This document shows positions 54,716-64,000 of a stretch of 64,000 bases of DNA, piece after piece; within the stretch, counting starts at the first letter, position 1; every line of letters starts with the position of its first letter. The stretch is from Acinetobacter brisouii CIP 110357. GTDB taxonomy: Bacteria > Pseudomonadota > Gammaproteobacteria > Pseudomonadales > Moraxellaceae. Both the position numbers and the translations under genes were made by a program. The DNA is taken from NCBI RefSeq assembly GCF_000488275.1, contig NZ_KI530763.1, positions 62,001 to 126,000 on the forward strand, given 5' to 3'. The notes below the pieces were generated by a model. That model did no database searches and was not told the DNA's origin. It worked only from the letters and a program-made list of their open reading frames with translations.

Positions 54716-57700
54716 TAGGCATGTTCTACTGCATGTTGATACTGGTAAATAGGCGCATACAAACTATAGGCAAAACGCTGACAAGCGTATTGCAGTAACA
54801 AATCAGCATCTTGTTCTTGCAAAATAAACTGCCAGTCGTCGTGATACTGCGTGGAACGATCTTCATGAATTGAAAAGAGGCTGTTAAAGTTTCCGCCACC
54901 TTGCCACTGTTTCAACAGATTTTTTTCAGGCTCCACGATCTGCATATTGCCCTGCTCATCGGCTTGCCATTCTAAGGTTTTACCCGCTTCGAGCGGTTTC
55001 AATAACAATGCCGCAGGCAACACCAAAGGTGAAGTTTGCCCATAATCCCATGCCTTCAACCATTCATCCAAATAAGCTTTTGCCTGTACTGAACTCAGCC
55101 CTTCACAAATCAGGGTGCTGTTGCTAAATACCACTATACGTTTCAGCTGCTTACCTTGTTCTCCAAGATTTAAATACGTCAACCACAGTAAGTATTCCAA
55201 CCATGTTTTGGCACGGCGTTCAGCGCGGGCACTGGATGGGTTCAGACTGACCCAATCCTGCTGTGGCTGTTTGGGAATCACAATTCGCATGTGTAACTTG
55301 TCGCGCAGATGCAAAGTCTGTCCTGTGGTTTCAGTCGGTGCAGCAGCATATTGTTGTAACTGGGTCAAAAGTTGTTGATGTTCTAACTGACCGAGCTGCC
55401 ACGCGCTGTGCTGAGTTTTACCGACAGGCAAACGGTCTTGCAACAGCTCGGTACTTGCAGCATCCTGCTGCTGTAAAAACTCGCGCAAGCTATAACGTCC
55501 CAAACCATCGAGTAACAATGGTTCAACTTCATCAGGTAAATCCTGCATACGCAGATTTTCAACCCCAAGGGTTTTTAAATACAACTGCGCAGGAAAGGCC
55601 ATGTCATTTAACCACTGCTGACTGCTAAGCATAATTACATCGGTTTCAGGCAGCGTATAAGTTTGATTACTCCACGGCTGACGTTGCCCTGTGGCTTGCT
55701 GAATTTGCTGAGCTACAGTAAACCACTGGTCTTGATAGCGCAGATATTCGGCTGTAAAACCTTGCAAGTCAAAAGGTTGTAACGGGTGTACCCGATATAA
55801 ACTCAGTACATGCTGTGGAATCTCCAAATCTGCATACTCTACAGTTGCATCAATCTCGGCATCGGGCTGCTCGGATGCCACAATGTAGCCAATATGATCC
55901 AGCAGTTCTTGCAAAACACTAGATGGCTGACGCACTTCACCATCGCTAATATCAAAACCATTATAAAATAGCCAGAGTTGCTCTTTGGCCAGCAGCAGCG
56001 CATCTAAAAATGCACCCTGATCATCTTCCAGACGCGAACGATCCCCCAACTGTGGTCGTAAACTTTGCATCAAATCAAACGGAGTATGTGTTTGTCGGTT
56101 TGGGAATTTTCCACTGTCCAGATTCAGCATGACCACCAGACGATACGGCAACGGGCGAATCTGCCCGATTTGACTAAAAGTAATCTGTCCGCTGGGTTCA
56201 GCCTGATCGAACTGGCTGTCGAGCTGCTGCTGAATTTCTTGCAAAACCACACCCAGTGGCAGGCTAAAATCCTGTAATGCCACCTGTGGTGAATGTTGCT
56301 GTTTTTGATAATGTACCGACAAGGTCAGCATACGAATGTGTTTACGCACCATGTCGTAGGCAGCACCAAGTGCAGTCACACCTGCCTGCTGGAACTCGTG
56401 AATATCTTGCTGAATCTGATACAGCCAGTGTTCAACGGTATGATTTTGACCGAGTTCATGCAAAATCAGCCAATCACGACGCTGCGCCAAATCTTCATAA
56501 ATGTTGATCAGTGTCGCAATTAACTCAAAATCACTCGGCAACACTTGGGCATAGCTCAGCGTTCCTTCAAACAGTACATGCTCAGGAATCGCCACCCCAA
56601 GTGCCAAACGGTCTAAGGCAAATTTAAAACTAAAACGATAATCGCGATCTTCTGGGCTCAGCTGACGTGCCAGATGGGCGTCGTCCAACCCGCGCTTAAA
56701 ACCTGCCTGAGTCAGCAACTGCAACGCTCGCTGGGTTTGTGAGGTATCTAAACCATAGCGCTGCTGCGTGGCAGGCAAACTCAACCAGTCGGCAAACTGT
56801 TCAAACTGGAAACGCCCATGTGGCAACTGAATCCGATCACACACTGCCTGCCATGCCTGACTCATATCCAGCTGTGCTACTCCACCAATTTTGACAGGCA
56901 GATACGGTGCTTGCTGGGCATTTTGTACCCGTGGTGGCGGTGCAAAGACACTGCGAATATGAGGCTCAAGTGCTTTGATGTCTGGCGTTAACACCAAAAT
57001 ATCATTCAGACGGTGCGGTTGTTCAGCCGTGCCCTGTGCCAGCCAGTGCAACAGTTGATCCTTCAAGACTTCAAGCTGACGCAATGCAGAATGACAAACA
57101 TGAACCTGAATCGACTGATCGTCGGGAGAAAGCTCAAATTGATGCTTTTCGGGTTCCATCAGGTACAGTACATCCGACTGGATTTTACCGAGCAAACTCT
57201 CAGAATAATCTTCATCGAACAAATCAAGCCATTGTCCTTCTTCCCCCGAAGACAAATGTGATAACAACGAGAAATGGTCACGCGCCTGCTTGCCAAAACG
57301 GGTCAATAATGGATGACGTGACTCACGCGCTTCGGCATTAAAATTGAGGGTAAATTCATCAAAGAAACGTTGCAGATCGGCATCGGAGGCTTGCGGATGT
57401 TTTTGCAAAAAGCGCTGTTTGACCCCAAGGTCATAGCGTTTCTTCCAGTTCGGGTCGACACTGTCCGCCCAGTATTCCTGCGAAGGGTTGTAGTGCAAAA
57501 TCACCACGTCCAAGTATTGCCCTAAACGTCGTAAAAATTGTAACTGAGTCGGGGGCAAATCCAGCACAGTAAAAATCAGCAATTGCTGTGGTAGGCGTTT
57601 TAGCGCGGCTTTACGCTGCTCTGGGTCATCAAGAATTGCCCAAAAATCGTGGTCGATCTGCTGCATTTGCACAAAGTCAGCATGAAAGACTTCCTGCCAC

Positions 57701-58377
57701 AACCAGCGCTGCCATGCTTCAAGCTGCTGTACCTGTTCCAGTTGATACAGTGCGATGCCGTGTTCGTCAGCCTGAAATAATCGCTCGATATCCAGTTCTC
57801 GGTTATTGCCCCAAGCCTTAAGCCAGTTTTGCGGGCAACCACATGGCTCGTGCCAATGGTGCTGGCATTGCCCCCGGTAAACCATGTAATGGCTAAACAC
57901 TCGTGACACCTGCTCGGATACCCAGTACAGCATGTTTTGTTTTTTGAGTTGCTGTTGCAAACCTTGTGTTAAATGCGCTGCACTGTCGTAAATGCGCTGC
58001 ACAATGCTATACAGCGGATGCTCGGCAGCAAGGCTGAGCTGTTCGGGTTCAATATAGGGTTTTAACGCTTCATAAATACGCCACTGCATCACCAAACGTG
58101 GAATATTGGCTTGGCGCACTTGTTCTTTATTTTCTAGAACCTGTTGATAGGCGTACCATTGAAAGGTCTGAATCCGTTGATGATACAACTGGTTGGCACT
58201 AATGCCCTGATACTGAGAAATCTGCTGCTGTAGCCATTGTTCCACCGCAGCACTCGGCACCACAAAATGCTGCTGTTGTAACACCTGTAAGGGATGGCTT
58301 TCTGTCTGACTAATTTGGGCTAACAGCGTTTGCAATAACAGTTCTAATCGCTGACTTTGACAAACATGAATACCCAT
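54715..58377 (-). CDS. recC: Exodeoxyribonuclease V gamma subunit (RecC)
   Basis: 1220 residues, slightly longer than E. coli RecC. The start MGIHVCQSQRLELLLQTL and the FVVPSAAVEQWLQQQIS strand are typical of the inactive-helicase subunit that reads Chi. Later segments LDLPPTQLQFLRRLG, and ILVLTPDIKALEPHI fit the family. No functional Walker A is seen, as expected. It is the first gene of the operon and is divergent from the 58545 gene. Confidence 0.93.
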   Translation of the reverse strand: MGIHVCQSQRLELLLQTLLAQISQTESHPLQVLQQQHFVVPSAAVEQWLQQQISQYQGISANQLYHQRIQTFQWYAYQQVLENKEQVRQANIPRLVMQWRIYEALKPYIEPEQLSLAAEHPLYSIVQRIYDSAAHLTQGLQQQLKKQNMLYWVSEQVSRVFSHYMVYRGQCQHHWHEPCGCPQNWLKAWGNNRELDIERLFQADEHGIALYQLEQVQQLEAWQRWLWQEVFHADFVQMQQIDHDFWAILDDPEQRKAALKRLPQQLLIFTVLDLPPTQLQFLRRLGQYLDVVILHYNPSQEYWADSVDPNWKKRYDLGVKQRFLQKHPQASDADLQRFFDEFTLNFNAEARESRHPLLTRFGKQARDHFSLLSHLSSGEEGQWLDLFDEDYSESLLGKIQSDVLYLMEPEKHQFELSPDDQSIQVHVCHSALRQLEVLKDQLLHWLAQGTAEQPHRLNDILVLTPDIKALEPHIRSVFAPPPRVQNAQQAPYLPVKIGGVAQLDMSQAWQAVCDRIQLPHGRFQFEQFADWLSLPATQQRYGLDTSQTQRALQLLTQAGFKRGLDDAHLARQLSPEDRDYRFSFKFALDRLALGVAIPEHVLFEGTLSYAQVLPSDFELIATLINIYEDLAQRRDWLILHELGQNHTVEHWLYQIQQDIHEFQQAGVTALGAAYDMVRKHIRMLTLSVHYQKQQHSPQVALQDFSLPLGVVLQEIQQQLDSQFDQAEPSGQITFSQIGQIRPLPYRLVVMLNLDSGKFPNRQTHTPFDLMQSLRPQLGDRSRLEDDQGAFLDALLLAKEQLWLFYNGFDISDGEVRQPSSVLQELLDHIGYIVASEQPDAEIDATVEYADLEIPQHVLSLYRVHPLQPFDLQGFTAEYLRYQDQWFTVAQQIQQATGQRQPWSNQTYTLPETDVIMLSSQQWLNDMAFPAQLYLKTLGVENLRMQDLPDEVEPLLLDGLGRYSLREFLQQQDAASTELLQDRLPVGKTQHSAWQLGQLEHQQLLTQLQQYAAAPTETTGQTLHLRDKLHMRIVIPKQPQQDWVSLNPSSARAERRAKTWLEYLLWLTYLNLGEQGKQLKRIVVFSNSTLICEGLSSVQAKAYLDEWLKAWDYGQTSPLVLPAALLLKPLEAGKTLEWQADEQGNMQIVEPEKNLLKQWQGGGNFNSLFSIHEDRSTQYHDDWQFILQEQDADLLLQYACQRFAYSLYAPIYQYQHAVEHA

Positions 58378-58544
58378 AAATCACTTTTCTCGCTGTATTT
58401 TTGCAGAATGGAGGCAATTTGCACAAATTGACACACAGATTGTACTATTTCTTTAACATGACTTATGTCATTTTAAAAAACAATACGTTGTGATCATAAT
58501 GACTGTATTTCAAGTAAAATAGCACCTCAACTGGTAAAGACTTT

Positions 58545-59054
58545 ATGAAAATTGATCATATTCCCGACTCAATTAATCCTGATTTGAATCTGGAACAGGT
58601 ACGCCAAAACTGCTTGGCTTTAGCGAAAAAACGCGCCTATCTGTCTGCGGGAGCTGCGGTCATTCCTGTGCCTTTTTTAGATGTGGTGGTCGATGTCGGT
58701 ATTTTATCGAAACTGATTCCTGAAATTAACCAGCAATTTGGACTCGACCCTGAACACATCAGCGTGTATGACCCGAAAACCCGTGAAATTCACTGGCAGG
58801 AACTGCGCAAACGCGGTGTGCAATTTTCAGGCTTAATGGTGGCACGCACAGGCGTCAAAAAATCATTGAACGGTTTTATTGGCAAAATGGTGACCAAACA
58901 AGTCTCCAAATTTATTCCTTTAGGCGGTCAAATTGTTGCTGCCAGTCTGGGTTATTTGGTCTTTAAAAAAATTGCATCTGCACATGTTGAAGACTGCTAC
59001 CAACTAGCAAAACGCATTCAACTTAAACAAAAAGCCCAAACAGTTGTGGGCTAA
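58545..59054 (+). CDS. Uncharacterised protein, EcsC/DUF697-like
   Basis: 169 residues, not firmly recognised. The pattern LAKKRAYLSAGAAVIPVPFLDVVVDVGILSKLIPEINQQFG is similar to the hydrophobic helical repeats of DUF697/EcsC-like proteins, with two amphipathic hydrophobic hairpins (residues about 33-55 and 118-145, the second in IPLGGQIVAASLGYLVFKKIASAH). It is probably membrane-associated. It is convergent with the PAP gene and divergent from recC. Function unknown. Confidence 0.6.
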   Translation: MKIDHIPDSINPDLNLEQVRQNCLALAKKRAYLSAGAAVIPVPFLDVVVDVGILSKLIPEINQQFGLDPEHISVYDPKTREIHWQELRKRGVQFSGLMVARTGVKKSLNGFIGKMVTKQVSKFIPLGGQIVAASLGYLVFKKIASAHVEDCYQLAKRIQLKQKAQTVVG

Positions 59055-59065
59055 CATCAGGCGGA

Positions 59066-60484
59066 TTACTCCGCCTTTAACTGATTTAAAATGGCTTGCA
59101 TAATGTCCAGTCGCGCCTGACGCTTACTGTCGGTAGAAATCACATGCCACGGCGCGTAAGCTGTATTGGTCAGATAAAACATATCAGAGGCGGACTCCAT
59201 ATAGTCATCCCATTTTGCCCGATTACGCCAGTCATCACTGGTAATTTTAAAGCGTTTGTGTGGTGTTTCTTCACGAATTTTGAAGCGCTGTTCCTGCTCA
59301 TCCTTACTAATGGCTAACCAAAATTTAATCACAATGGTCTGAGTATCGACCAAATCTTTTTCAAAGCGGTTAATTTCCTCATAAGCACGTTGCCACTCAA
59401 AATCTGCTGCCAGATTTTCAATGCGCTCGACCAGCACTCGACCATACCAAGAACGGTCAAAAATACTGATCGGGCTGGCATTTTCGAGTTTTGTCCAGAA
59501 ACGCCACAGATATGGATGATGCCGTTCATAATGCTCAGGTGCAGCGATACAGTGAATATCGTATTCACGCGGATCGAGGTTTTTTACGATTCGGCGTATT
59601 GCTCCCCCCTTGCCTGCAGCGTCCATTCCTTCAAACACAATGACCACTTTACGCTGATTGTAACGCAAGCAATCCGCGACCTTACGCGAAAGCTTTTTAA
59701 GCTGTGCCCTATAGTCTTTTTTACTGATTTCAGGATGCGTAATTGCAGATAAATTTTGTGGAATTGGGGCTTGTGGCCATTGATTTGCGACTAGACCGCT
59801 ATGTCTAGGCAAATCTTTAAATGCCAAGAGTAAATGCTGGGCAAATTCGCGGTTACGCTGATGCTGATCTTCGCAATCCAGTACAACCCAGTCCTCGCTA
59901 TAGCGCTCACGTAAACGCTGGATGTTGTCATACTGTTTTTTATTGCGCCAGTCCAGACCATGCAATTTATGCCATTTCTCCTCAGAGGGATTCATATTGT
60001 CCAGACGTTTTTGCAAAGATTTCCACGACAAGTCAAACCAGAATTTGATGACATCGACCTGATTGTTTTTTAGATCCTGTTCGAACTTGCGCATTTGCTG
60101 AATATACGCATCGAACATGGTGTCATCCAAAGGCTTGGAGACATGCATGGCGGTATTGAGTAAGTCGTTGTACCAGTTACTAAACAGCACCACCACTTGC
60201 CCTTCGGCAGGAATCACCTGAGCATACGGCTGCCAAAAAGGTTGTTTGTTGTTAAAAAAATTCGGTGGCTCGGCATAGACATGCAAATAACGTGGATCAA
60301 CCCATTCACGCAGTTGCTTGACTGCTTCGCCTTTACCTGCCAATTCAATACCACTCATAATGACTAGAACGCTTTTACCGTGATCACTCCCTCGACTATT
60401 TCGCAGGCGGTATTGGGCTTCAATGAGGTCAAAGGAAAGCTGATGATCATGTTTTATTTTTTCTGGTTTTACACTTTGATCCAT
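59066..60484 (-). CDS. pap: Polyphosphate:AMP phosphotransferase (two PPK2 domains)
   Basis: 472 residues from the ATG at 60484 (longer frame from 60574 rejected), close to the characterised A. johnsonii PAP of about 475. Two PPK2 domains: the first has SGIELAGKGE (about 44-53) and the second EGMDAAGKGG (about 285-294), with the DRSWYGRVLVERIE lid and a KFWLAISKDEQEQR segment. It makes ADP from AMP with polyphosphate, linking polyphosphate stores to nucleotide energy. The first domain's lid region (SNWYNDLLNTAM) is less conserved and is probably non-catalytic, as in other tandem PPK2 proteins. Convergent with the 58545 gene. Confidence 0.92.
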   Translation of the reverse strand: MDQSVKPEKIKHDHQLSFDLIEAQYRLRNSRGSDHGKSVLVIMSGIELAGKGEAVKQLREWVDPRYLHVYAEPPNFFNNKQPFWQPYAQVIPAEGQVVVLFSNWYNDLLNTAMHVSKPLDDTMFDAYIQQMRKFEQDLKNNQVDVIKFWFDLSWKSLQKRLDNMNPSEEKWHKLHGLDWRNKKQYDNIQRLRERYSEDWVVLDCEDQHQRNREFAQHLLLAFKDLPRHSGLVANQWPQAPIPQNLSAITHPEISKKDYRAQLKKLSRKVADCLRYNQRKVVIVFEGMDAAGKGGAIRRIVKNLDPREYDIHCIAAPEHYERHHPYLWRFWTKLENASPISIFDRSWYGRVLVERIENLAADFEWQRAYEEINRFEKDLVDTQTIVIKFWLAISKDEQEQRFKIREETPHKRFKITSDDWRNRAKWDDYMESASDMFYLTNTAYAPWHVISTDSKRQARLDIMQAILNQLKAE

Positions 60485-60563
60485 ACTGAGTGACCTATGC
60501 TTTTTCAATTCTTCTATCTGGCATGATACTACACTCAGTTCAGGCATATACCATCCACTCCCA

Positions 60564-60597
60564 TCAAAAAACAAAAGGCAGGAATTCCCTGCCTTGT
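60564..60597 (-). terminator. Terminator of the ssu operon
   Basis: On the minus strand AAGGCAGG and CCTGCCTT form the stem around a four- to five-base loop, followed by TTGTTTTTT. It lies about 60 bases after the ssuB stop. Confidence 0.85.
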
Positions 60598-60655
60598 TTC
60601 TGTATCATTTTCAACATGTTAAATATCCCGACAAGCAAGATTCATAGTGTCGGAT

Positions 60656-61444
60656 TTAGGTGGCTAAAACTGCTTGTAGCACCTGTTGTTCCAGTTCAGC
60701 AAAGCCAATACCTTTTTGACGGGGACGTGGCAGGTTCACTTTAAACTGCTGCGCAATATGCCCTTTATCCAGCAAAATTATACGGTCTGCCAGTTGTACT
60801 GCTTCACTGACATCGTGCGTCACCAAAATTGCGGTAAAGCCCTGCTCACGCCACAAGCGTTCAATCAGATTTTGCATGTCCAAACGGGTCAAGGCATCCA
60901 GTGCACCAAGTGGTTCATCCAGCAATAAAATCCGCGGACGATGCGCCAAGGCACGTGCCAATGCTGAACGCTGACGTTGCCCGCCCGAAAGCTGACTTGG
61001 CCACAATTTGGCTTTTTCTTTTAGCCCAACTTTTTCCAGTAAGGCTATCGCCTGCTCAGACTGCTGCTTAGGCAACCCGAGTTTGACATTGTCTTCTATG
61101 CTTTTCCACGGCAACAAACGCGGGTCTTGGAACATCACCCGAATATCATCTGCCTGAATCGTGGTACTGTGTGCAGGTGCTGTAAAACCGATTTTCCCCT
61201 GACTGGCTTGCTCCAAACCTGCAACCAGACGTAATAAGGTACTTTTACCACAGCCACTACGCCCGACAATCGCCAGAAACTCTCCTGCCTGAATATCCAG
61301 ATCAAGATTTTCCAGTACCATGACACTGCCATAATATTTGTTGAGTTGCTGAATATGAATTTCAGCGCCTGTGGTCGGGGCAACTTTACACTGGGGCGAG
61401 ATGACTAGCTCATCCGCGTAATCTGCAATACTTAAATCCGTCAT
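60656..61444 (-). CDS. ssuB: Aliphatic sulfonate ABC transporter, ATP-binding subunit
   Basis: 262 residues from the ATG at 61444, with GAGGAG eight to nine bases upstream; the extension to 61594 lies inside ssuC and is rejected. Walker [11 protein letters not shown], signature [17 protein letters not shown] and Walker [12 protein letters not shown] are all intact. The protein resembles SsuB/TauB, which energises uptake of sulfonates under sulfur starvation. It is the last gene of the operon; the terminator follows. Confidence 0.9.
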   Translation of the reverse strand: MTDLSIADYADELVISPQCKVAPTTGAEIHIQQLNKYYGSVMVLENLDLDIQAGEFLAIVGRSGCGKSTLLRLVAGLEQASQGKIGFTAPAHSTTIQADDIRVMFQDPRLLPWKSIEDNVKLGLPKQQSEQAIALLEKVGLKEKAKLWPSQLSGGQRQRSALARALAHRPRILLLDEPLGALDALTRLDMQNLIERLWREQGFTAILVTHDVSEAVQLADRIILLDKGHIAQQFKVNLPRPRQKGIGFAELEQQVLQAVLAT

Positions 61445-61454
61445 GATGCTCTCC

Positions 61455-62234
61455 TCAATCGTGTTGATAACCCGCATGCCAGCGCAGTAAATAGCGTTCC
61501 AGATATTGGGCAAGAACATCTGCCAGTTTGCCCAGTAAGGCGTAAAGTAAAATACCGACCAAGACCACATCGGTTTGCAAGAATTCACGTGCATTCATGG
61601 TCATATAACCAATGCCTGCCTGCGCAGAAATGGTTTCTGCAACAATCAACAATACCCAGACCAGACCAAGTGCAAAGCGCAAACCGACCAAAATCGAAGG
61701 CATTGCTCCAGGTAAAATGATGTCTTTATACAATTGCCAACGGGTCAAACCATAGCTTTTACCCATTTCGATCAACTGTGGATCAACCGAACGAATGCCA
61801 TGATAGGTGTTGATATACATTGGGAAAAATACCCCGATGGCGACCAGGAACAGTTTTGCCGATTCATCAATCCCGAACCACAAAATCACCAGTGGAATAA
61901 GCGCCAGTGCAGGGATATTACGAATCATCTGCAAGGTGGTATCCAGTAAATTCGAGGCAATTCTGGATGAACCATTGAGTAACCCGAGCAGCAAGCCCAA
62001 ACCACCACCGACCAATAAACCGAGCAAGGCACGCCCCGCGCTAATCTTGACGTGATGCCACAGTTCACCACTAATTAACAGCGACCAAAAAGCACTGAGC
62101 ACTGCAGTCGGTGCAGGTAAAATCCGGCTTTCCAGCCAACCTGTCACCGACGCCACTTGCCAGAAAATCACCAATACCACGGGCACCAGCCAAGGCAACG
62201 TACGTTGCCCCAGCCGTTTTACCACTTGGGTCAT
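61455..62234 (-). CDS. ssuC: Aliphatic sulfonate ABC transporter, permease subunit
   Basis: 259 residues with six predicted transmembrane helices. The coupling motif EAA-like [33 protein letters not shown] is complete. It is the membrane channel of the sulfonate importer. The ATG overlaps the end of ssuD by four bases (ATGA), and ssuB starts 10 bases after its stop. Confidence 0.9.
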   Translation of the reverse strand: MTQVVKRLGQRTLPWLVPVVLVIFWQVASVTGWLESRILPAPTAVLSAFWSLLISGELWHHVKISAGRALLGLLVGGGLGLLLGLLNGSSRIASNLLDTTLQMIRNIPALALIPLVILWFGIDESAKLFLVAIGVFFPMYINTYHGIRSVDPQLIEMGKSYGLTRWQLYKDIILPGAMPSILVGLRFALGLVWVLLIVAETISAQAGIGYMTMNAREFLQTDVVLVGILLYALLGKLADVLAQYLERYLLRWHAGYQHD

Positions 62235-63406
62235 ACAGCCTCCTCTGCCCGTTGACGTTTTTTGTCTTCATCAGGCACATAATTGTTGGCAATAATTTCG
62301 CCAAAAGGCCCAGTCAAATTCGGCTGTGACAATTTTTGGCGAGTTTCCAGTGGCAATAACGGGAACACCAGTTCGGCAAAACGGATCGATTCTTCCAGAT
62401 GCGGATAGCCCGAGAAAATAAAGGTCCCAATACCCAAATCGGCATATTCTTGAATACGTGCCGCAACGGTTTCAGGGTCACCCACCAATGCCGTGCCTGC
62501 ACCACCACGTACCAAGCCAATGCCTGCCCACAAGTTTGGTGACACTTCCAGTTTGTCACGGCGACCGCCATGCAAGGCTGCCATGCGGTGCTGCCCGACT
62601 GAATCCATTTGTGCAAATTTCTTCTGGGCTGCGGCAATGGTGCTGTCATCAACATATTGAATCAGGTCGTTGGCAGCTGCCCATGCTTCTTCATTGGTTT
62701 CTCGTACAATCACATGCAAACGGATACCGTAGTTCAAAGTACGCCCTTTAGCTTCTGCTTTGGCACGCACTGCTTCGATTTTTTCTTTCACCGCAGCAGG
62801 TGGCTCGCCCCAAGTCAGGTAGGTATCAACCTGTTCTGTCGCCAAATCAATTGCAACATCTGAAGAACCGCCAAACCACAGTGGTGGATGAGGGTGTTGC
62901 ACAGGTGGATAAAGTAGTTTGGCATCATCGACATTTAAGTGTTTGCCGTGGAAGCTAAATGATTCGCCTGTGTGTGAGCGGGTTAAAATTTCACGCCAGA
63001 TTTTCACGTATTCATTGGCAGTTTCATAGCGGGTGGTATGGTCTTCATACAAGCCATCGCCTTTGAGTTCTTGTTCATCACCCCCCGTCACCAAGTTAAG
63101 TAACACACGGCCATTGGACAAACGGTCAAAGGTTGCTGCCATACGTGCAGTCAACGCTGGCGTAGTCACCCCAGGGCGTAACGCCACCAGAAATTTCAGT
63201 TTTTTAGTGGCATCAATCAAGCTTGCTGCCGTAATCCACGGATCTTCACATGAACGTCCCGTCGGAATGAGCACCCCTTCATAGCCCAAATTATCCACGG
63301 CAACCGCAATCTGCTTCATGTAAGCGTGGTCAACCTGACGTGCGCCTTTGCTGGTACCTAAATAACGGCTGTCACCATGAGTGGGAATAAACCAGAAAAT
63401 TTTCAT
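62231..63406 (-). CDS. ssuD: FMNH2-dependent alkanesulfonate monooxygenase
   Basis: 391 residues, luciferase-like TIM barrel. It splits C-S bonds of alkanesulfonates to sulfite and aldehyde, with reduced FMN from a partner reductase. Family segments are [19 protein letters not shown] at the start, the conserved Cys in [30 protein letters not shown], and [20 protein letters not shown]. An AAGGAA ribosome site precedes the ATG. No ssuE reductase gene is in the window; it may lie upstream of ssuA or elsewhere. Confidence 0.94.
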   Translation of the reverse strand: MKIFWFIPTHGDSRYLGTSKGARQVDHAYMKQIAVAVDNLGYEGVLIPTGRSCEDPWITAASLIDATKKLKFLVALRPGVTTPALTARMAATFDRLSNGRVLLNLVTGGDEQELKGDGLYEDHTTRYETANEYVKIWREILTRSHTGESFSFHGKHLNVDDAKLLYPPVQHPHPPLWFGGSSDVAIDLATEQVDTYLTWGEPPAAVKEKIEAVRAKAEAKGRTLNYGIRLHVIVRETNEEAWAAANDLIQYVDDSTIAAAQKKFAQMDSVGQHRMAALHGGRRDKLEVSPNLWAGIGLVRGGAGTALVGDPETVAARIQEYADLGIGTFIFSGYPHLEESIRFAELVFPLLPLETRQKLSQPNLTGPFGEIIANNYVPDEDKKRQRAEEAV

Positions 63407-63452
63407 TGTGTTGTTCCTTTAAATGTCTAAGTCTTTAAAACTCAGAGCGCGC

Positions 63453-64000
63453 TTAGTGCTGCGCCCAGATAATTTGGTTGATCTCGATGGAATTTGGGAT
63501 CAACTTCTCTTGATAAAAACGATTTGCAATATCTTGCTGTGCCTTGACCACATCAGGGGTAATCGCCTGTGTTAGTGACGGTTTATAGCGTTTGTCGAGT
63601 ACACGCTGTGCAATCTCGGCATTTAAGCCTGTAGCTTGTTGATACAAGTGCAATGACTCTTTTGGATGATCGACAATCCACTGTGCGGCATGGTTCAGTG
63701 CGGTTAAGAACTGTGTAGTTTCTTGTGAATGGGCTTTGACAAAGTCAGGATTGCCAATCACAAAGTTATAGGTCGTTTCAAAGGCTGTGCCGTCAATAAT
63801 CGGGCGGGCATGTCCTTCCACTTCAGCCGCGCTACGGAACGGTTCCCAGATCGCCCATGCATCCACCGATTTTTTATCCAGTGCTGCACGGGCATCGGCA
63901 GGTGCCAACCAGATCGGTTGAATGTCATTCCAAGTCAGATTGGCTTTTTTCAGCACACGCCCGAGCAAGTCATGCGCACTGGAACCTTTTTGTACCGCAA
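63453..64000 (-). CDS. ssuA: Aliphatic sulfonate ABC transporter substrate-binding protein (N-terminus outside window)
   Basis: The frame is open to base 64000, so the signal peptide and the first domain are missing. The visible part reads VQKGSSAHDLLGRVLKKANL, then DARAALDKKSVDAWAIWEPFRSAAE and VIGNPDFVKAHSQETTQF, the second lobe of an SsuA/NrtA-like periplasmic binding protein. It delivers sulfonates to SsuBC. It is 46 bases upstream of ssuD, so the operon order is ssuA-ssuD-ssuC-ssuB. Confidence 0.88.
   Translation of the reverse strand, partial: AVQKGSSAHDLLGRVLKKANLTWNDIQPIWLAPADARAALDKKSVDAWAIWEPFRSAAEVEGHARPIIDGTAFETTYNFVIGNPDFVKAHSQETTQFLTALNHAAQWIVDHPKESLHLYQQATGLNAEIAQRVLDKRYKPSLTQAITPDVVKAQQDIANRFYQEKLIPNSIEINQIIWAQH

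Overview
The window is a stretch of Acinetobacter chromosome. The gene content and order (leuS-lptE-holA, secB-grxC, rpsO-pnp, recC-recB-recD, a polyphosphate:AMP phosphotransferase, an HvfABC cassette), the roughly 40% GC impression and the A/T-rich intergenic DNA all fit a Moraxellaceae genome. It is mostly ordinary core chromosome. I see no prophage, complete insertion sequence, CRISPR array, rRNA or tRNA gene.

Layout. 1-2.8 kb: 3' end of leuS, then lptE and holA. 2.9-7.6 kb: a MacA/MacB/outer-membrane-factor tripartite exporter operon ending in a terminator. 7.6-12.1 kb, minus strand: fabI, a Bax-inhibitor-1-like membrane protein, an FAD amine oxidoreductase and orn. 12.2-18.0 kb, plus strand: rsgA, a rhodanese, grxC, secB, a PAS-GGDEF diguanylate cyclase, an ABC1/UbiB kinase-like protein and a HopJ-family protein. 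18.3-19.3 kb, minus: a fluoride-response unit (fluoride riboswitch, 14-codon leader ORF, crcB, DUF190). 19.3-26.3 kb: GFA-fold protein, HI0933 flavoprotein, trmB, yacG, MBL hydrolase, hemH, a DUF4062 protein, murI and DUF1285. 26.4-30.2 kb: ETF-ubiquinone oxidoreductase and a divergent EamA transporter/LysR pair. 30.2-32.8 kb, minus: an hvfABC-type RiPP metallophore cassette behind tusA, with a frameshifted gene remnant inside the tusA-hvfA gap and a possible extra small ORF at the 3' end. 33-43 kb: corC-lnt, priA, a Kef-type antiporter, hslO, cbpA-cbpM and a YdcH-like protein. 43-48 kb, minus: HAD phosphatase, CorA-family transporter, pnp and rpsO. 48.2-49.1 kb: an 895-bp gap that appears to hold two tandem, related small-RNA genes. 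49-58.4 kb, minus: recD, recB and recC. 58.5-64 kb: an uncharacterised protein, PAP and the ssuB-ssuC-ssuD-ssuA sulfonate operon, cut by the window end.

How it works together. The most informative non-coding region is upstream of crcB. A fluoride aptamer overlaps a chain of mutually exclusive hairpins that should uncover the Shine-Dalgarno sequence of a 14-codon leader ORF when fluoride is bound. The leader's last codons form one arm of a second hairpin that displays the crcB Shine-Dalgarno in its loop, so leader translation should be coupled to crcB. The other accessory unit is hvfABC: a secreted Cys/His precursor with three D-x-x-C-G motifs plus its MNIO (DUF692) enzyme and DUF2063 partner, expected to make a periplasmic copper-binding peptide. 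The two tandem candidate sRNAs share a promoter-proximal inverted repeat (TGTAAG-N6-CTTACA), internal sequence blocks and unit length, which suggests duplication under one regulator. Start codons were moved from the longest possible frame wherever a Shine-Dalgarno or family length favoured an internal ATG; these choices are stated per gene. All family assignments are from motif and similarity recognition by eye, without database searches.
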